Assembly (NCBI GenBank): GCA_026129305.1
Contig: JAHCII010000016.1
Coordinates: forward strand, 1 to 46,353
From: Anaerolineales bacterium
GTDB taxonomy: Bacteria > Chloroflexota > Anaerolineae > Anaerolineales > UBA11579
Length of the DNA: 46,353 nucleotides
Direction of reading: 5' to 3'
Under the pieces are notes generated by a model, which made no database searches, was not told the DNA's origin, and saw nothing but the letters and a program-made list of their open reading frames with translations. A program made the translations under genes and the position numbers. Within the stretch, counting starts at the first letter, position 1, and every line of letters starts with the position of its first letter. Shown one piece after another: positions 1-7,915 of the stretch.

Positions 1-2
1 CA

Positions 3-914
3 TTGCCCGAGCTGGATCTGGAGCAGGTCGATCTGGGCGTCGAGATCTTCGGCAAGCAGCTCAAGGCCCCCCTACTGATCTCCGCCATGACCGGCGGTAG
101 CGACGAAGCCACTGCCATCAACCTGCGCCTGGCGGAAGCCGCCCAAGCCAGCGGGATCGCCATGGGGCTGGGCAGCCAGCGCGCCGCCATCGAGGACGCC
201 AAGCTGGAAGCCAGCTATCAGGTGCGCAAAGTGGCCCCGGGTATTTTGCTCTTCGCCAATATTGGCGCGGTGCAGTTGAATTACGGTTACGGCCTCAACC
301 ACTTGCAGCGCGCGGTGGACATGGCCGAGGCGGATGCCCTGGTGCTGCACTTGAATGCCCTGCAGGAAGCCGTGCAGCCGGAAGGCGACACCAACTTCAG
401 CGGCCTGCTCAAGAAGATCGAAATTATGTGCAAGCAATTGCCTGTGCCGGTGGTGGTCAAAGAGGTGGGCTGGGGCATCTCGGCCGAAGCGGCCAAGCAG
501 CTGGCCCGCGCCGGAGTGCAAGCCATTGACGTAGCCGGGGCCGGCGGCACTTCCTGGACGCAGGTGGAGATGCATCGCGCCAAGAAGCCCAGCCAGGCGC
601 GCCTGGCGGCTGCCTTCGCCGACTGGGGGATCACCACCAGCGAATCGATCATACAGGTGCGCGAGACGCTGCGCAGCATGCGCATCTTCGCCTCCGGCGG
701 CCTGCGCTCGGGCGTCGACATCGCCAAGTGCATCGCCCTGGGCGCCGAGCTGGGCGGCATGGCCGGCCCGTTCCTGAAGGCGGCCGACCAATCCACCAAG
801 GCGGTCAGCGAGACCATCGAGGAAGTCACCCGCGAGCTGCGCGTGACCATGTTCGCCGCCGGAGCGGCGGATATCGCCAACCTGCAGCGCGTTCCGCTTG
901 TGTTGAGGAGCTAG
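3..914 (+). CDS. fni: Isopentenyl-diphosphate delta-isomerase, type 2 (5' end cut by window)
   Basis: FMN- and NADPH-dependent type 2 isomerase that interconverts isopentenyl and dimethylallyl diphosphate in the cytosol for isoprenoid synthesis. The frame is open to the window edge. The apparent TTG at base 3 is only the first in-window codon, and the family's roughly 35-40 N-terminal residues lie upstream. Visible family features are the ISAMTGG strand near the start of the visible part, GLGSQRAA in the flavin pocket, the [11 protein letters not shown] loop, and the C-terminal phosphate-binding [19 protein letters not shown]. About 303 residues are present of an expected 340-350. It ends 31 bases before the convergent rsmD stop, and the gap holds an interspersed hairpin repeat. 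Identity is firm from several independent motifs; the true start cannot be seen. Confidence 0.95.
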   Translation: MPELDLEQVDLGVEIFGKQLKAPLLISAMTGGSDEATAINLRLAEAAQASGIAMGLGSQRAAIEDAKLEASYQVRKVAPGILLFANIGAVQLNYGYGLNHLQRAVDMAEADALVLHLNALQEAVQPEGDTNFSGLLKKIEIMCKQLPVPVVVKEVGWGISAEAAKQLARAGVQAIDVAGAGGTSWTQVEMHRAKKPSQARLAAAFADWGITTSESIIQVRETLRSMRIFASGGLRSGVDIAKCIALGAELGGMAGPFLKAADQSTKAVSETIEEVTRELRVTMFAAGAADIANLQRVPLVLRS

Positions 915-919
915 GAAAC

Positions 920-983
920 AGTAATTGGTAATCAGCAACTAGGGACTAGGCGACGACTCCTGTTTCCTGATTCCTAGTTACTG
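920..983. repeat. Interspersed imperfect hairpin repeat, family A copy 1
   Basis: Begins with AGTAATTGGTAATCAG (920-935) and ends with TTCCTAGTTACTG (971-983), which is roughly the inverse of the beginning, so it can fold into an imperfect hairpin. The same two end words recur at 18691-18706 and 18732-18744. It lies between convergent fni and rsmD and runs into the rsmD 3' end. It might act as a bidirectional terminator, but it has no clean T-tract. Confidence 0.7.
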
Positions 984-1539
984 GCTTTCGCTCGTAAAAC
1001 ACCAGCAGCGTGTTGCCATATTTGCGCTGGTCAAATTCTTCCAGGTTTTGCAACTCCAGCGCTTCATACTCACGTGGGTCGATCTGCACGATCGCCCAGC
1101 CGTCATCCACCAGCCAATCCGGCTGGGCATCCACCGCCAGCAAAGCCCGCTGCCACAGCTTGTGATACTGCGGCGGGGCAATAAAGACATAGTCAAAAGC
1201 CCGGCCTGGCATGCCTGCCAGGTGGGCAAAGGCATCCCCCAGAAATATCTCGGTCCCCTGCCCCAGGCCGGTGGTCTGCAAATTTTGGCGCACGGTTTCC
1301 ACCGCAACGCGCTTGTTGTCCAAAAAGCGCACAAACCCGGCCCCGCGGCTAAGCGCCTCGATGCCCACCGCACCGGTGCCGGCAAAGACGTCCAAGAGCG
1401 CCGCGCCTTGCAGGCTGGGTTGCAGAATATTAAAGAGGGCTTCCTTGGCCCGGTCGGTAATTGGCCGGGTGCTGTCGCCCGGTACCGGGCGCAGCCGGCG
1501 GCCGCGGGCGCTGCCGCCTATCACACGCGGCGCACTCAT
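946..1539 (-). CDS. rsmD: 16S rRNA (guanine-966-N2)-methyltransferase RsmD
   Basis: SAM-dependent methyltransferase expected to modify G966 of 16S rRNA during 30S assembly. The N-terminal RVIGGSARGRRL and TRPITDRAKEALFNIL blocks are typical of RsmD. The SAM-binding motif DVFAGTGAVGIEALSRGAG lies at about residues 50-68. Motif IV, normally D/N-PP-Y/F, reads APPQ at residues 121-124, so the usual acidic or amide residue is missing. The length of 197 residues is normal for the family. The last ten or so residues (after YERKP) are encoded inside an interspersed repeat, suggesting the native C-terminus was replaced by repeat insertion. The start ATG overlaps the stop of the upstream thioesterase gene (ATGA), which implies translational coupling. 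Confidence 0.9.
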   Translation of the reverse strand: MSAPRVIGGSARGRRLRPVPGDSTRPITDRAKEALFNILQPSLQGAALLDVFAGTGAVGIEALSRGAGFVRFLDNKRVAVETVRQNLQTTGLGQGTEIFLGDAFAHLAGMPGRAFDYVFIAPPQYHKLWQRALLAVDAQPDWLVDDGWAIVQIDPREYEALELQNLEEFDQRKYGNTLLVFYERKPVTRNQETGVVA

Positions 1540-2048
1540 GCGTTGTTGCTGCGCAAGCTCTCGGTCTGGCGCGACTGGCTCAGGCGGTAGGCCTGGCGGG
1601 CGGCGCCCAGTTCCATGCGCTTGCGCTCGAATTCGGTTTCAGGCTGCAACGGCGGCACTCGGGCCGGCTTGCCGTTCTCATCCAGCGCCACATAGACCAA
1701 ATAGGCGGTGTTGGTGTGCCACTTCTCGCCAGTCGTCGGGTTCTCAGCGAACACCGAGACTTCGACTTCCATCGAACTGCTGCCAACATAGCTGACCTCG
1801 CCGGTCAGCGTCACCAAGTCGCCGATACGGATGGGATGCTGGAAGGTCATACGGTCGATCGCCACCGTCACCACGCGTTTGTGAGCATGGCGCATACAGG
1901 CCAGCGCGCCGGTCTCGTCGACCAGCTTCATGATGTGACCGCCGTGCACATTGCCCTGAATATTGGCCGCAGTCGGGTTCATCAACTGCGACATAATCAC
2001 CCGTGAAGCGGAGACCGGTTGCGGAGCGAGAGGTTCGGATTTAGACAT
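1536..2048 (-). CDS. Acyl-CoA thioesterase, hotdog fold (YciA/BFIT-like)
   Basis: Predicted cytosolic acyl-CoA thioesterase of about 170 residues that hydrolyses acyl-CoA to free acid and CoA. The hotdog signature is clear: MNPTAANIQGNVHGGHIMK followed by LVDETGALAC gives the conserved N-x-x-G-N-V-H-G-G-x-x-x-x-x-x-D/E pattern of YciA and brown-fat thioesterases. It continues with DRMTFQHPIRIGDLV and a VSYVGSSSMEV strand. The frame stays open far upstream, but the ATG at 2048 is chosen because homology starts just after it and the upstream translation is Cys/Gly/Arg-rich and low in complexity. A TATAAT on the minus strand lies 13 bases before this ATG. The 3' end overlaps rsmD by 4 bases. The natural acyl substrate is unknown. 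Confidence 0.88.
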   Translation of the reverse strand: MSKSEPLAPQPVSASRVIMSQLMNPTAANIQGNVHGGHIMKLVDETGALACMRHAHKRVVTVAIDRMTFQHPIRIGDLVTLTGEVSYVGSSSMEVEVSVFAENPTTGEKWHTNTAYLVYVALDENGKPARVPPLQPETEFERKRMELGAARQAYRLSQSRQTESLRSNNA

Positions 2049-2109
2049 AGCAGTATGCCCAATTATAGAGGCAAGTTCGATGTTAGACGTCTGAAGTAAG
2101 AAGCTGCCG

Positions 2110-2649
2110 CTAACCCGGCAAGGGGTTGCGGGATCGTCGAAAACGGCGACGCAAGTCCCACCACGCGGCCTTGAGCGCAGCCTTCTGCCAAAGCAGGAAA
2201 GCGGATCCCAGCATCTTGAAAGAGCTACGCATTTGCAGCCATTCGGCGTGCAACATTTTGCGCACAGCCCGCCAAGCAAAACCGAACAGGCGCGAATGGC
2301 GCTGCCCCCAGCTCCAACGCACCAATTTAACAAATGCCCGGTGCCAGACAGACGAGAGCCAGGCTGAGATGCGCAGCCCCAGCGAGAGCTCACGACGGTT
2401 GGCGCCCAGCCACTGCCGCCCGCTTCGCCCCCAAAAGCGCCGCGCACTGGGCAGCCGCGGGCGCACAAGCCGCGGCTGAACCGGCTGCGGCAAGCGCTCC
2501 GCCAGCGCCGTCCCGGCACGGGCCGGCAAGGTCTTCAGGCGGGCAGCCAGCGACGGCTGCGGCGGGAAGACCTTGTCAGCCAGGGAAGTCGGCGCAGGTG
2601 GCTCAATCGCCGGCACAGGGGCGCGGTCGGGGTGAAGAGTTAGTTCCAC
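2110..2649 (-). CDS. Hypothetical basic, Trp/Arg-rich protein
   Basis: An open frame of 179 codons from a GTG start that I do not recognise. The N-terminal 60 residues are Pro/Ala-rich. The rest is strongly basic and Trp-rich, with elements such as RRFWGRSGRQWLGANR and KLVRWSWGQRHSRL, a weakly hydrophobic stretch near FKMLGSAFLLW, and an Arg-rich end. The composition would suit a small membrane-peripheral or nucleic-acid-binding protein, but this is not evidence of function. It lies between the thioesterase and a VOC protein on the same strand. No clear Shine-Dalgarno sequence precedes it. It could be a spurious frame in GC-rich DNA, hence the modest confidence. Confidence 0.45.
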   Translation of the reverse strand: MELTLHPDRAPVPAIEPPAPTSLADKVFPPQPSLAARLKTLPARAGTALAERLPQPVQPRLVRPRLPSARRFWGRSGRQWLGANRRELSLGLRISAWLSSVWHRAFVKLVRWSWGQRHSRLFGFAWRAVRKMLHAEWLQMRSSFKMLGSAFLLWQKAALKAAWWDLRRRFRRSRNPLPG

Positions 2650-2746
2650 AGGACAACTGTACCCGTAAAGTATCGAATTTTGCTAAGAATTTATTTTGCG
2701 ACACAACATCGAGCGGAGTTGAGGATACTTCTAGAAACACCTCTAA

Positions 2747-3199
2747 TCACTTATTGTTGAGTTGTTCTGCCAGCCCGATGAGAAGCCCTTCAGTTCCTCG
2801 AATGTAGCAGAGCCGATACGAATCCTCGAACTGAACCACTTCACCAACCAGCTGGGCGCCGTGCTTGGTGAGCCTAGACACCATCTCGTCAATGTCTTGA
2901 ACAGTGAACATGACGCGTAGGTAGCCAAGAGCGTTTACAGGGGCAGTACGATGATCTGAGATAGTTGGCGGGTCGAGAAATCGTGAAATCTCGAGCCGGC
3001 TGTGTCCATCAGGTGTAACCATCATCGCAATCTCCACGCGCTGGGAGCCCAATCCAGTAACGCGGCCAGCCCATTCACCCTCAATTGTGGCCCGCCCTTC
3101 GAGTTTCAGACCAACCTCTGTGAAAAAAGAGATCGCCTCATCGAGGGATGACACAACGATGCCAACATTGTCCATGCGTATTAATTTATTGTCTGCCAT
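2747..3199 (-). CDS. VOC-family (glyoxalase/bleomycin-resistance fold) protein
   Basis: Small metal-dependent vicinal-oxygen-chelate protein of about 150 residues; the family covers glyoxalases, dioxygenases and antibiotic-binding proteins. The fold is recognised from the start MDNVGIVVSSLDEAISFFTE (first beta-alpha-beta unit) and the second half GYLRVMFTVQDIDEMVSRL, ending in the strand YRLCYIRGTEGLLIGLAEQ. The Glu of the last strand and residues of the first strand could be metal ligands. I chose the ATG at 3199 because GAGTGAG lies just upstream and the preceding GtrA gene stops at 3207. Upstream in-frame ATGs (3217, 3244) would overlap that gene. Codon use looks less GC-biased than its neighbours. 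Substrate unknown. Confidence 0.82.
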   Translation of the reverse strand: MADNKLIRMDNVGIVVSSLDEAISFFTEVGLKLEGRATIEGEWAGRVTGLGSQRVEIAMMVTPDGHSRLEISRFLDPPTISDHRTAPVNALGYLRVMFTVQDIDEMVSRLTKHGAQLVGEVVQFEDSYRLCYIRGTEGLLIGLAEQLNNK

Positions 3200-3206
3200 G
3201 GATTGC

Positions 3207-3662
3207 TCACTCGACATCGCCGAAGGTCCAGCGGCGGTTGACAAAGTAGTTCCACAGCATGACCACTGCGATGGCCCCGGCCAGGGCCAGGTTGTGGGCC
3301 AGCCAGCTGGCGTTGATGTCCAACGGCAGCTGGAGCGGATCCATCACGGTGTGCAGGGCGGCAGCCAGCCAGGCGAAGATGGGCGTGCGGATCAGCAGAC
3401 CGATCAGATTGACCAGCAAGTATTGCCCCAGTTGCACGCGCAGGCGCTTGCTGCGCGCGTCCCGAAAGGTCCAGTTGCGATTGAGAATGAAATTACTGGT
3501 GACCGCCGCAGCGAAAGAAACCCCCTGCGACAGGATCTCGGGCAGACCTAGCAAAAAGGCAGTCAGGTTAAAGACCAAATAATCCACCAGGGTGCCCACA
3601 CCACCCACAATGGCAAATTTGACGAAGCGCTTTTGCTCGCGGCGAGAAGAAAGAAGGCTCAT
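3207..3662 (-). CDS. GtrA-family membrane protein
   Basis: Four-helix membrane protein of about 151 residues. The family includes GtrA, linked to flipping or positioning of lipid-linked sugars for cell-surface glycans. Typical features are the first helix motif VKFAIVGGVGTLVDYLVF, a second helix beginning SFAAAVTSNFILNRNWTF (the N-x-x-W-T-F element), helix three YLLVNLIGLLIRTPIFAWL and helix four with FVNRRWTF. The ATG at 3662 is preceded closely by AGGTGG; a GTG two codons upstream is possible. The next gene upstream on this strand is a nucleotide-sugar decarboxylase-like enzyme, so a shared role in envelope polysaccharide is a reasonable inference. Confidence 0.88.
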   Translation of the reverse strand: MSLLSSRREQKRFVKFAIVGGVGTLVDYLVFNLTAFLLGLPEILSQGVSFAAAVTSNFILNRNWTFRDARSKRLRVQLGQYLLVNLIGLLIRTPIFAWLAAALHTVMDPLQLPLDINASWLAHNLALAGAIAVVMLWNYFVNRRWTFGDVE

Positions 3663-3740
3663 GCCCACCTGTCAATCATTAGCAAGTCCATGCACAAGGC
3701 TGGAGTAGTAATCCACCATGCAATATCCGACTGCGCAGGG

Positions 3741-4700
3741 CTACTCAATCCCAAGCTGCTCTTTGAAATACGGAATGGTCTTCTCCAGACCCTCGCGCAG
3801 CCCGACGGCTGGCTCCCAACCTAGGCGCTCACGCGCCCGGGTGATGTCCGGTTGGCGGCGCAGCGGGTCGCCCGCCAGCATCTTCTCCTTTTGAAATACC
3901 AAGCCAGCCCCGCCGCCGACCAGCTTGTCGATCTCTTCGGCGAACTGGGCGATGGTGATCTCCTGCGGGTTGCCGATGTTGACCGGCTCGTGCACTTCGG
4001 AGTTCAACAGGCGCACAATGCCTTCCACCAGGTCATCCACGTAGCAGAAGCTGCGCGTTTGCTGGCCGTCGCCGTAGACGGTCAGCGGTTCGCCGCGCAG
4101 GGCTTGCTGGATGAAGTTAGGCAGTGCGCGTCCATCATCCACATGCATGCGCGGGCCATAGGTGTTGAAGATGCGCACAATCGCGGTGTTCACGCCGTGG
4201 AAGCGGTGGTAGGCCATGGTCAGCGCCTCGGCGAAGCGCTTGGCTTCGTCGTAGACCGAGCGCTCGCCAATCGGGTCTACATGCCCCCAGTAAGTTTCCT
4301 TCTGGGGATGCTCCAGCGGGTCGCCGTAGATCTCGCTGGTGGAAGCCAGCAGGAAGCGCGCTTGGTTGGCCAGGGCCACACCCAGGGTGTTGTGCGTGCC
4401 CAGGGCGCCAGCCTTCATGGTCTGGATGGGCAGATTGGGGTAGCCCACCGGTGAAGCCGGGTTCGGACTGGCCGGCGAGGCAAAGTGCATCACCGCGTCC
4501 AGCTTGCCCGGCACATGGATGTAGCTCGATACATCGTGCCGAATAAAATGAAAGTGATGATTGCCCGACAAGTGGGCGATGTTCTCCGGCTTGCCGGTAA
4601 TAAAGTTGTCCATGCCGACCACCTCGTGCCCGTCGGCCAGCAAGCGGTCGCACAAGTGGGAACCCAGGAAGCCGGCCGCGCCGGTGATCAGAATGCGCAT
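3741..4700 (-). CDS. NAD-dependent sugar epimerase/dehydratase, UDP-glucuronate decarboxylase-like
   Basis: Short-chain dehydrogenase-fold enzyme of 319 residues, close to the length of UDP-glucuronate decarboxylase (UDP-xylose synthase). It would act on a nucleotide sugar in the cytosol. The NAD site [15 protein letters not shown] is at the N-terminus, the FASPASP loop and STSEIYGDP strand follow, then the catalytic region [15 protein letters not shown] (Y-x-x-x-K), [16 protein letters not shown] and the substrate block [16 protein letters not shown]. These blocks match UXS better than dTDP-glucose dehydratase. The start at 4700 puts the Rossmann motif at residue 5. A CTACAAT -10-like element lies about 40 bases upstream. 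The adjacent GtrA protein supports a surface-glycan role. Confidence 0.9.
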   Translation of the reverse strand: MRILITGAAGFLGSHLCDRLLADGHEVVGMDNFITGKPENIAHLSGNHHFHFIRHDVSSYIHVPGKLDAVMHFASPASPNPASPVGYPNLPIQTMKAGALGTHNTLGVALANQARFLLASTSEIYGDPLEHPQKETYWGHVDPIGERSVYDEAKRFAEALTMAYHRFHGVNTAIVRIFNTYGPRMHVDDGRALPNFIQQALRGEPLTVYGDGQQTRSFCYVDDLVEGIVRLLNSEVHEPVNIGNPQEITIAQFAEEIDKLVGGGAGLVFQKEKMLAGDPLRRQPDITRARERLGWEPAVGLREGLEKTIPYFKEQLGIE

Positions 4701-4750
4701 CGAGTCACTCGTTTCTTGTCGGGGATCAACCTGCGGATTGTAGCACGCAG

Positions 4751-6271
4751 CTATCGCCAGGAGACGGCGCCCACCAGGCCGTCTCCGGTCAGCTGCTGCG
4801 CTTCCCCGCTCAACACGTTCACCACCCACAAGTCGCCCTCATAGAGGAAAGCGATCAGCGGCCCGTCTTCGGCCGAGGGCGACCAGGCCAGCTTGTGCGG
4901 CGTCAGACCTGCCGCGCCTTCCGGCGGGAAGAGGAGCATGCTGACCCCCTCTGGTGTGGCGACCATCAACTGATAGCCACTGATCTCGCCCTGCGAAGGT
5001 AGAAAGGCCCGCAGGTAGGCGACCTGCCCGCCCTCAGGCTCTGCCTGGGGCATGGCGAACAAGCCCACGTCCTGCGCGATGGTCTGGCTGTCGTTCGGCC
5101 CCGTCAGCATCAAGGCAAAGCTCGGCGGGTTGATCGTGTAATCCACATAGTAGAAGCGCTCTTCATCCAGCCAACTCAGTCCCGGGATCCAGGCCCAATC
5201 GCTGCCGGTCTGGTAAGCCGGCAGGCTGTACCAAAGATCCAGCGCACCGCTCGCCAGATTTACACTGCCCACGCCATCTGGGCGCGCAAAGGCCAAGCGC
5301 TGCCCGCTGGGCGACCAGGCGAAGCTGCTGCCCCACCAGGCATAAAAACCTTCCTGGTTGGCGGCCAGCAGGGTGCGCGTTCGGCCCGGCTGGCCATCGA
5401 TGTCAACCTCCAGCAACTGCAGGTCATTGCGCGCCTGCCAGCCGGGCGGATTGTCGGCCTGGTCCACCGCGGAAAAGGCGATCTGGTAGGCCGCACCCGG
5501 CACCCAACCGGCATAATGCACCACGTTCTCCAAGCCCAGATCGATCAAAGTCAGTGGGCCTTCTTCCAGCCCAGCCAGCCACAGCTTATTGATCGTGTTT
5601 GCCGCCGCGCTGGTACGTGAAAACAACAGCCAGCGTCCGTCCGGCGATACTTCAAAGATGCGTCCATCCAGGTCGCCAGTCACGGCCACGGCCCGCCGCG
5701 CCCCGCTGCTGCCGTCAAAGACCCAGGCATTGCCGGCCGAGAGGAAGGCCAGCCGCCCTGGCAGGCCCACCGCGCTGAAGGGCGACTGGGCGCCGATCAT
5801 GATGATCTCCTCGACCGGCTGGCTGAGCGTGGTGGCGCTGATCAAGGTGCGTGCCACCAGTTCGCCGTCCTCGTACAGCAGGCGATAGGTAGCCTCTTGC
5901 AAGCCATTGACGCCGTTCTGGATCAGGCGCTGTTCACCCACCGGCAGGGCTTCATTCGGCAGGGTGCGCGAGACAAAGGGCAGTTCGCTCTGCTCGGTCT
6001 CAAAGTCCTCGCTCACTCGCAGCAGGCGCACTTCTTCACCGCCCTGCAAGATCGTGTACGAAGGCGGCTCGCTGCGGTCCAGCGGCCCCAGCTCGACGCC
6101 GGCCGCCTGCAGTGCCTGGCGCACACTGCTGCCGGCCGGCACTGAGGCGGACAGTGCAGCTCCATCCACCAGGATGCGCACGCTGACCAGGTCGGCGCGG
6201 CTGCCCAGCGACGCGCAGGCGGCCAGGCCCAGAGCCAAAGCAATCAACAGGTATAATCGCGTTTTGCGCAT
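4751..6271 (-). CDS. Lipoprotein with DUF348/G5 domains and a C-terminal beta-propeller
   Basis: Exported lipoprotein of 506 residues. The signal peptide [19 protein letters not shown] ends in a lipobox whose Cys is residue 19. Next comes a ubiquitin-like DUF348 unit ([12 protein letters not shown] to EEVRLLRV), then a G5 domain (about residues 85-165, [10 protein letters not shown] to EEIIMIG), both common in cell-wall proteins that bind carbohydrate or peptidoglycan. The rest forms TolB/WD40-like blades with repeated phrases such as [25 protein letters not shown] and [26 protein letters not shown] eight bases before the ATG at 6271 supports the start over an upstream frame extension. It is divergent from scpB. 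Likely a cell-surface binding protein; ligand unknown. Confidence 0.85.
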   Translation of the reverse strand: MRKTRLYLLIALALGLAACASLGSRADLVSVRILVDGAALSASVPAGSSVRQALQAAGVELGPLDRSEPPSYTILQGGEEVRLLRVSEDFETEQSELPFVSRTLPNEALPVGEQRLIQNGVNGLQEATYRLLYEDGELVARTLISATTLSQPVEEIIMIGAQSPFSAVGLPGRLAFLSAGNAWVFDGSSGARRAVAVTGDLDGRIFEVSPDGRWLLFSRTSAAANTINKLWLAGLEEGPLTLIDLGLENVVHYAGWVPGAAYQIAFSAVDQADNPPGWQARNDLQLLEVDIDGQPGRTRTLLAANQEGFYAWWGSSFAWSPSGQRLAFARPDGVGSVNLASGALDLWYSLPAYQTGSDWAWIPGLSWLDEERFYYVDYTINPPSFALMLTGPNDSQTIAQDVGLFAMPQAEPEGGQVAYLRAFLPSQGEISGYQLMVATPEGVSMLLFPPEGAAGLTPHKLAWSPSAEDGPLIAFLYEGDLWVVNVLSGEAQQLTGDGLVGAVSWR

Positions 6272-6312
6272 AGAAATTCGCCTTTGGGCAACGGACATGG
6301 AAATTATAGTAG

Positions 6313-6954
6313 ATGACCCCTGAAAGTGAACTCGATCAGGCTGAACCGCTCAGCCTCGAAGCCCAACTGGAAGCGTTGCTGTTCGTCGCCCCGGCCACGG
6401 TCAACCCCAAACAACTGGCTGAGGCGCTGGACGCCAAACCCAAGCAGATCGAAGAAGCCCTGAATGCCCTGGAGGCCAGTTATGCCCAGCGCGGCATCCG
6501 TTTGCAGCGCCACAAAGGCGAGCTGCGTCTTACCAGCGCCCCACAGGCCGCTGGGTTGGTGGAACGCTTCCTCGACCTGGAAGCCACCACCCGCCTCAGC
6601 GCCGCCGCGCTGGAATGTCTATCGATCGTGGCTTACCAGCAGCCCATCACCCGCCCGCAGATCGACGCTGTGCGCGGGGTCAACAGCGACAGCGCCATGC
6701 GCTCGCTGCTCACCCACGGCCTGGTGGAAGAAGCCGGCCGCGCCGATACTCCCGGCCGCCCGATCCTCTACGCCACCACCACAGAATTTTTGCAGCACTT
6801 CGGCTTGGACAAGCTCGAAGCACTGCCTCCGCTCAACCTGGATCACCTCGCCAGTCAGGCGGCCCTGCCGATCGAGACTGCTTCCAATGGCGCCGCCGGC
6901 GAAGTCGAATTACCCTCCACTCCCGAGCCGCCCGCAGAAGAAGCGGCCAACTGA
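6313..6954 (+). CDS. scpB: Segregation and condensation protein B
   Basis: ScpB, the winged-helix partner of ScpA in the bacterial SMC condensin complex. The 213-residue protein has the expected double winged-helix pattern: LEAQLEALLFVA at the start, a first wing ending RLQRHKGELRLTSAPQ, then LSAAALECLSIVAYQQPITR, RGVNSDSAMRSLLTHGLV and the hallmark PGRPILYATTTEFLQHFGL. The Glu/Pro/Ala-rich C-terminal tail is usual. The next gene starts one base after its stop, so the two are translationally coupled; scpB next to a pseudouridine synthase is a very common bacterial arrangement. ScpA is not in this window. A TATAGT lies only two bases before the ATG, too close to be its own -10. Confidence 0.95.
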   Translation: MTPESELDQAEPLSLEAQLEALLFVAPATVNPKQLAEALDAKPKQIEEALNALEASYAQRGIRLQRHKGELRLTSAPQAAGLVERFLDLEATTRLSAAALECLSIVAYQQPITRPQIDAVRGVNSDSAMRSLLTHGLVEEAGRADTPGRPILYATTTEFLQHFGLDKLEALPPLNLDHLASQAALPIETASNGAAGEVELPSTPEPPAEEAAN

Positions 6955-6955
6955 C

Positions 6956-7879
6956 GTGGCCGAAGAACGTCTCCAAAAGATACTGGCCCGCGCCGGCTTT
7001 GGTTCGCGCCGCGCCTGTGAGGAGCTGATCACCAGCGGGCGCGTGACCGTCAACGGCCAAATCGCTGAACTGGGGGGCAAGGCCGACCCGCAGAAGGACA
7101 GCATTCGCGTCGATGGGCACAAGCTCAAGGCGGCCGACGAGAAGCTCTACTACGCGGTCTACAAACCGCGCGGGGTGCTCTCCACCACCGCCGGCCCAGA
7201 CCCGCGCCGCAAAGTAACCGACCTGGTGCCTGGAGGCGAGCAACTGCACCTGGTGGGCCGTCTGGACCTGGATAGCGAAGGTTTGATGCTGCTGACCAAC
7301 GATGGCGACCTGACCCAACAGCTCAGCCACCCCCGCTACGAACATGAGAAGGAGTATCGCGTGCTGGTTGCCCGCCAGCCGGACATGGAACAGCTGGCCA
7401 CTTGGCGGCGCGGCGTGGTGCTGCCGGATGGCAGTCGCAGCCTGCCCGCCGAAGTGCGCATCGAAAAACCGCACGGCAAAGGCGCCTGGCTGCGTGTGAT
7501 CATGCGTGAGGGGCGCAAACGCGAGATCCGTGAGATCACCCGCCTGCTGGGCCTGCCGGTGGTCAAGCTGCTGCGCATCCGCATCGGCGCCCTACGCGTC
7601 GGTGACCTGCAGCCAGGCCAATGGCGCCTGCTGGAACCGGATGAAGTGGAGACGCTGCGCAGCCGCAAAACGCCGCTGCCCTTCAGGCGCACCCCGGCCA
7701 AAAGCGCCCCGACCCGCAGCGGTCGTCCGGCCGCCGGCGACAAGCATCCCACACCTCGCGGTAGCCGTGCAACCGCGGCTGACAAGCGCCGACGGGCGCC
7801 TGCCAGCCGCCCGTCAAGCAAACGACAGGCGTCCTCCAGCCGGAAACCCGCCGCGCGCCGCCCTTCATCGAATTCTTAA
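6956..7879 (+). CDS. rluB: 23S rRNA pseudouridine synthase, RluB/RsuA family
   Basis: Converts a specific uridine of ribosomal RNA to pseudouridine. The S4 RNA-binding domain occupies about residues 1-60 (ERLQKILARAGFGSRRACEE, then GRVTVNGQ). The catalytic domain shows YYAVYKPRGVLST, the active-site loop GRLDLDSEGLMLLTNDGDL with the essential Asp, EKEYRVLV and the RsuA/RluB end motif REGRKREIREITRLLGLPV. I use the GTG at 6956, one base after the scpB stop; there is no ATG nearby and the S4 domain begins at codon 3. After about residue 240 there is a 65-residue tail rich in Arg, Lys, Ser and Pro, likely a disordered rRNA-binding extension. RluB rather than RsuA is inferred from the scpB neighbourhood. 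Confidence 0.9.
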   Translation: MAEERLQKILARAGFGSRRACEELITSGRVTVNGQIAELGGKADPQKDSIRVDGHKLKAADEKLYYAVYKPRGVLSTTAGPDPRRKVTDLVPGGEQLHLVGRLDLDSEGLMLLTNDGDLTQQLSHPRYEHEKEYRVLVARQPDMEQLATWRRGVVLPDGSRSLPAEVRIEKPHGKGAWLRVIMREGRKREIREITRLLGLPVVKLLRIRIGALRVGDLQPGQWRLLEPDEVETLRSRKTPLPFRRTPAKSAPTRSGRPAAGDKHPTPRGSRATAADKRRRAPASRPSSKRQASSSRKPAARRPSSNS

Positions 7880-7881
7880 TC

Positions 7882-7909
7882 TTTACAAACCGAACATCTG
7901 TGCGATAAT
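7882..7909 (+). promoter_or_regulatory. Sigma-70-type promoter, apparently leaderless, for the MFS gene
   Basis: TTTACA (7882-7887) and GATAAT (7904-7909) separated by 16 bases. The A of the ATG at 7916 lies 7 bases past the -10 box, at the expected transcription start, so the mRNA would have little or no 5' leader. No Shine-Dalgarno is present. Confidence 0.6.
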
Positions 7910-7915
7910 TTGGCC

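Noticed and set aside
72..938. Long open frame on the minus strand opposite fni
   Set aside because: Its translation has low-complexity His/Gly/Arg-rich composition and no family similarity, while the plus-strand fni frame has clear catalytic motifs. It is a GC-driven shadow.
2049..2519. N-terminal extension of the thioesterase frame
   Set aside because: The upstream translation is Cys/Gly/Arg-rich and lacks homology; the hotdog domain begins just after the ATG at 2048.
2700..2746. A weak match to the GAGCGGAGT-type repeat
   Set aside because: Too degenerate to separate from chance without more copies.
6305..6310. TATAGT before scpB as a promoter -10
   Set aside because: Only two bases before the ATG, so transcription would begin inside the gene; no alternative start is available nearby.
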